The translations under genes and the position numbers were made by a program. Of a stretch of DNA of 64,000 nt, positions 61,974 to 64,000 are shown piece after piece (the stretch's first letter is position 1; every line of letters starts with the position of its first letter). The notes under the pieces are model-generated. The model was not told the origin of the DNA, made no database searches, and was given only the letters and a program-made list of their open reading frames with translations. The stretch comes from an uncultured Bacteroidales bacterium (lineage in GTDB: Bacteria; Bacteroidota; Bacteroidia; Bacteroidales; Bacteroidaceae). The stretch spans positions 248,001 through 312,000 of the forward strand of contig CACYZY010000003.1 of assembly GCA_902779085.1 (NCBI GenBank), in the 5' to 3' direction.

Positions 61974-63641
61974 TTAGCCATTAAGCTGACGATTCTTTGC
62001 ATGACGCAACGCAAAGTCGTAAGCCTCATAATAATAAGTAATGAAGTGCTTCCATAATGCCTTTTCTGCAATAGCTGCTGCACGCTTACGGGCAGCCTTC
62101 ACTTGGTTCTTATCCAAACGCAGATAACCTAATGTGGTATCACGAACTGCGTCTACTACTTCATGATAATTATAATCGGAACGATGAACTACTTCAACGC
62201 CATCGAATATACCTTTAACTTTGTCCATCTCTTTCACCCACAAGCCAAAACCTGCCAAATCGGTGGTGATGGTGGGTACATGGAACGCCACACTTTCCAA
62301 TGGAGTGTAGCCCCAAGGTTCGTAATAAGATGCATAGATGCTCAAATCGTTGCCAAGCATCAAATCATAATAATGCTTGTTGAAAATACCATCATCACCA
62401 TTAAGATAGCTAGGTACAAAAATAACCTTCACTTTGTCTCGTGAACTGTTATGCATACCCAAGTAGTGCATCATGCCCAAAACCTTGTCTTCGTCCATGT
62501 TGTGCAACCAATGGGTAATATAAGGTTGGTTAAGTGGAGTGTCAAATTCCTCAAAGGACATTAAGCGAGCCTGGAGATCTGCTCGAGGTTTTAAGGTCCA
62601 TGCCGGCACATTAATAAATGCAAGTACCTTCCGATCCAATTCAGGACATTTATTCAAGCGATGCATGGCATCGATAAACACATCAATACCCTTGTTTTTA
62701 AATTCATAACGTCCACTGGTTCCAATGATAAGGGTATCGTCGTCGAAGGTCTCACCTAATAGGCAGTTGGCCAAGCGTAGCATGCTCTTGCGAGCACGCT
62801 TCATCTTACCAGTATAGGTAGCACCCTTAGGCACAAAGTCATCTTCAAATCCGTTTACCAACACCACATCTGCAGGTTTATCCAACAGTTCTTTACACTC
62901 TTTATTGGTAATCTCACTCACTGTGGTAAAGCAATCCACGAAATGAGCAGTCTGTTTCTCAATTGAGTGCTTTGACTGCATATTAAGCTCACCTGCCATC
63001 TGATCACCGTTATAGGCAAACAAATAGTCATAGAGAGGTTTGTTGTTACCTGCAATAGAGCGACCTATTGAGGTCGCATGAGTAGTAAAAATTGTGGCTA
63101 TTTCAGGAACATTCTTCTGTAGATAAAGGGCACTCATGCCAGTCATCCACTCATGTGCCTGGAATATCACATTATCATTGAAAGTAAGATTATAACGGTA
63201 GAAGCTTTCCACTACTTTAGCGGCAGCGATGGCAAACATACAGCTCTCATCATAGTCTCCATATGCATGGAGTGAATCAACGCCATAGTCTTCCCACATA
63301 CGACTATAAATTTCGTTTTTCTGAGCGAAAAAAGGCATAAAATCTACTAATACCACCATAGGTTCTCCAGGGATATTCCAACGCCCAACTCTTACTTTTA
63401 AACCATCATGATGGATAGCATAGTCTGTCCAAGCAGAATAAAGCGATGAAGTTTCTATGAATGTAGGATTATCTTTGCCCTGCCAAATATCGGGCCCAAT
63501 GAATATAACTCTATTCCGCAGTTGTTCCTGCAGTGTCTTCGCTCTAGTGGAGAGCACTGTATAGATACCACCCACCTTATTACACACTTCCCAACTTGCT
63601 TCAAAGATGTAATCGGGGGTCATAATTGCTTCACTTACCAT
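61974..63641 (-). CDS. Glycogen synthase, GT3 (eukaryote-like) type
   Basis: A 555-residue enzyme when started at MVSEAIMTPDY (63641); the longer frame from 63704 runs through the promoter -7 box at 63662-63669 and is not credible. Motifs: ASWEVCNKVGGIYTVLSTRA for donor binding, IFTTHATSIGRS, SEITNKECKELL, GTSGRYEFKNKGIDVFIDAM and ASYYEPWGYTPLESVAF with the catalytic E-x7-E. This is the GT3 class used by Bacteroidales, using UDP-glucose probably, rather than ADP-glucose-dependent GlgA. It is co-transcribed with glgP and shares no overlap with the ATPase gene. Confidence 0.93.
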   Translation of the reverse strand: MVSEAIMTPDYIFEASWEVCNKVGGIYTVLSTRAKTLQEQLRNRVIFIGPDIWQGKDNPTFIETSSLYSAWTDYAIHHDGLKVRVGRWNIPGEPMVVLVDFMPFFAQKNEIYSRMWEDYGVDSLHAYGDYDESCMFAIAAAKVVESFYRYNLTFNDNVIFQAHEWMTGMSALYLQKNVPEIATIFTTHATSIGRSIAGNNKPLYDYLFAYNGDQMAGELNMQSKHSIEKQTAHFVDCFTTVSEITNKECKELLDKPADVVLVNGFEDDFVPKGATYTGKMKRARKSMLRLANCLLGETFDDDTLIIGTSGRYEFKNKGIDVFIDAMHRLNKCPELDRKVLAFINVPAWTLKPRADLQARLMSFEEFDTPLNQPYITHWLHNMDEDKVLGMMHYLGMHNSSRDKVKVIFVPSYLNGDDGIFNKHYYDLMLGNDLSIYASYYEPWGYTPLESVAFHVPTITTDLAGFGLWVKEMDKVKGIFDGVEVVHRSDYNYHEVVDAVRDTTLGYLRLDKNQVKAARKRAAAIAEKALWKHFITYYYEAYDFALRHAKNRQLNG

Positions 63642-63661
63642 TATCTTTTCTAATTTGACTG

Positions 63662-63669
63662 CAAAGGTA
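63662..63669 (-). promoter_or_regulatory. -7 box of the glycogen operon
   Basis: TACCTTTG on the minus strand, about 20 bases upstream of the chosen glycogen synthase ATG at 63641; no convincing -33 element. Confidence 0.6.
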
Positions 63670-63710
63670 CGGAAAAATATCGAGATAAATGGTATGTTTG
63701 ACATAAAATA

Positions 63711-63747
63711 AGCCTGCTTTTTTAGTTATCTACCAAAAAAGCAGGCT
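63711..63747. terminator. Hairpin terminator behind the V-ATPase K gene
   Basis: A 13-bp stem (AGCCTGCTTTTTT with AAAAAAGCAGGCT) and an 11-base loop, just after the stop codon of the partial V-ATPase gene at 63769. Confidence 0.85.
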
Positions 63748-63768
63748 ACAAATTGTATAGCTACAAAC

Positions 63769-64000
63769 TTATACCATCAAAGCTGCAATCAGTGCCAAAA
63801 TAGCATAGAACTCAGGCAATGCGCAATAAATCATAGTATTGACCATAACGTCATGACCCTGAGCTATACCGTTGATACCATTAGCTGCCACCTGGCCCTG
63901 ACGAATAGCTGAGAACAGGCAAATGAAACCTACTGCAGCACCAACACCCAGCATCAACAAGCCCTGCTGAGAAAAATCGCGTCCAATTGACATCAGGAAA
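63769..64000 (-). CDS. V-type ATP synthase subunit K, proteolipid (5' part cut by the window edge)
   Basis: The C-terminal 77 residues of a hairpin proteolipid that forms the membrane ring of a V-type ATPase. The sequence GLLMLGVGAAVGFICLFSAIRQGQVAANGINGIAQG is the first helix and the conserved polar loop of a proteolipid hairpin, and LPEFYAILALIAALMV contains the carboxylate (E in LPEFYA) that carries the ion. The frame is still open at base 64000 (residues ...FLMSIGRD), so the first helical hairpin lies outside the window. A terminator follows the stop codon. Confidence 0.9.
   Translation of the reverse strand, partial: FLMSIGRDFSQQGLLMLGVGAAVGFICLFSAIRQGQVAANGINGIAQGHDVMVNTMIYCALPEFYAILALIAALMV

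Overview
The window looks like a chromosomal segment of a Bacteroidales bacterium, most likely Prevotella/Segatella-like. The support is: promoters of the Bacteroidetes type (TTTG about 20 bp upstream of TAnnTTTG); a UpxY-type NusG paralogue at the head of a long polysaccharide operon; a WcfR-type aminotransferase, a small PglC/WcfS-type glycosyl-1-phosphate transferase and a PglF/UngD2-type dehydratase; a Bacteroidetes putative porin; GT3-type glycogen synthase; a V-type ATPase proteolipid; and a 38-residue 'smalltalk'-like protein. I saw no rRNA, tRNA, CRISPR array or transposase.

Layout. 1-6.7 kb (minus strand): the 5' part of a GMP synthase gene lacking the glutaminase domain, then rmlD, a sugar mutarotase, a fucose permease, a fused nucleotidyltransferase/GHMP kinase, fcl and gmd (de novo GDP-L-fucose plus probable fucose salvage), and a collapsed fucP remnant. 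6.7-8.9 kb: an AT-rich accessory island with a Panacea-type antitoxin and toxin candidate and a HEPN-motif protein. 9.0-10.8 kb: sodB and ugd. 10.9-17.3 kb: a replicon-like module with an M15 peptidase, an 846-residue primase-helicase protein, four small or unknown genes, two strongly structured non-coding stretches (GTACAC repeats at 15.1 kb; 8-bp iterons around an AT-rich dyad at 16.07-16.26 kb), an HU-like protein and a smalltalk-like peptide.

17.3-47.1 kb (minus strand, read from 47.1 kb downwards): a capsule/exopolysaccharide locus. It starts with upxY and continues with rmlC, wza, wzz, wzy and wzx; an acyl assembly set (two ACPs, two ketoreductases, an AMP ligase, a KAS III enzyme) and a GNAT; an ATP-grasp ligase overlapping a PLP enzyme; a sugar-transfer-associated ATP-grasp protein; the priming transferase; a third ATP-grasp protein; a serine hydrolase; two tandem 3,4-ketoisomerases with an N-acyltransferase and aminotransferase (dTDP-3-amino-3,6-dideoxyhexose); one GT4 transferase; a decayed 0.95-kb stretch; a metallo-beta-lactamase-fold protein; a WcfR-type aminotransferase; an SDR with an altered active site; rmlA and rmlB. 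Predicted precursors are dTDP-L-rhamnose, GDP-L-fucose, UDP-glucuronate, a dTDP-3-acylamido-3,6-dideoxyhexose and a UDP-diamino-trideoxy sugar, but only one ordinary glycosyltransferase is visible. My working idea is a short repeat unit made distinctive by acyl and amino-acid-like decoration.

47.1-64 kb: mostly conserved genes: pyridoxamine kinase, a divergent three-gene envelope operon (small membrane protein, porin, periplasmic-binding-like protein), nadE, rubrerythrin, an OmpP1/FadL-type protein, an extreme low-complexity secreted protein, the ungD2/pglF homologue, glycogen phosphorylase, glycogen synthase and a partial V-ATPase K subunit.

All functional assignments are from reading the sequence and remembered family motifs; no database search was run.
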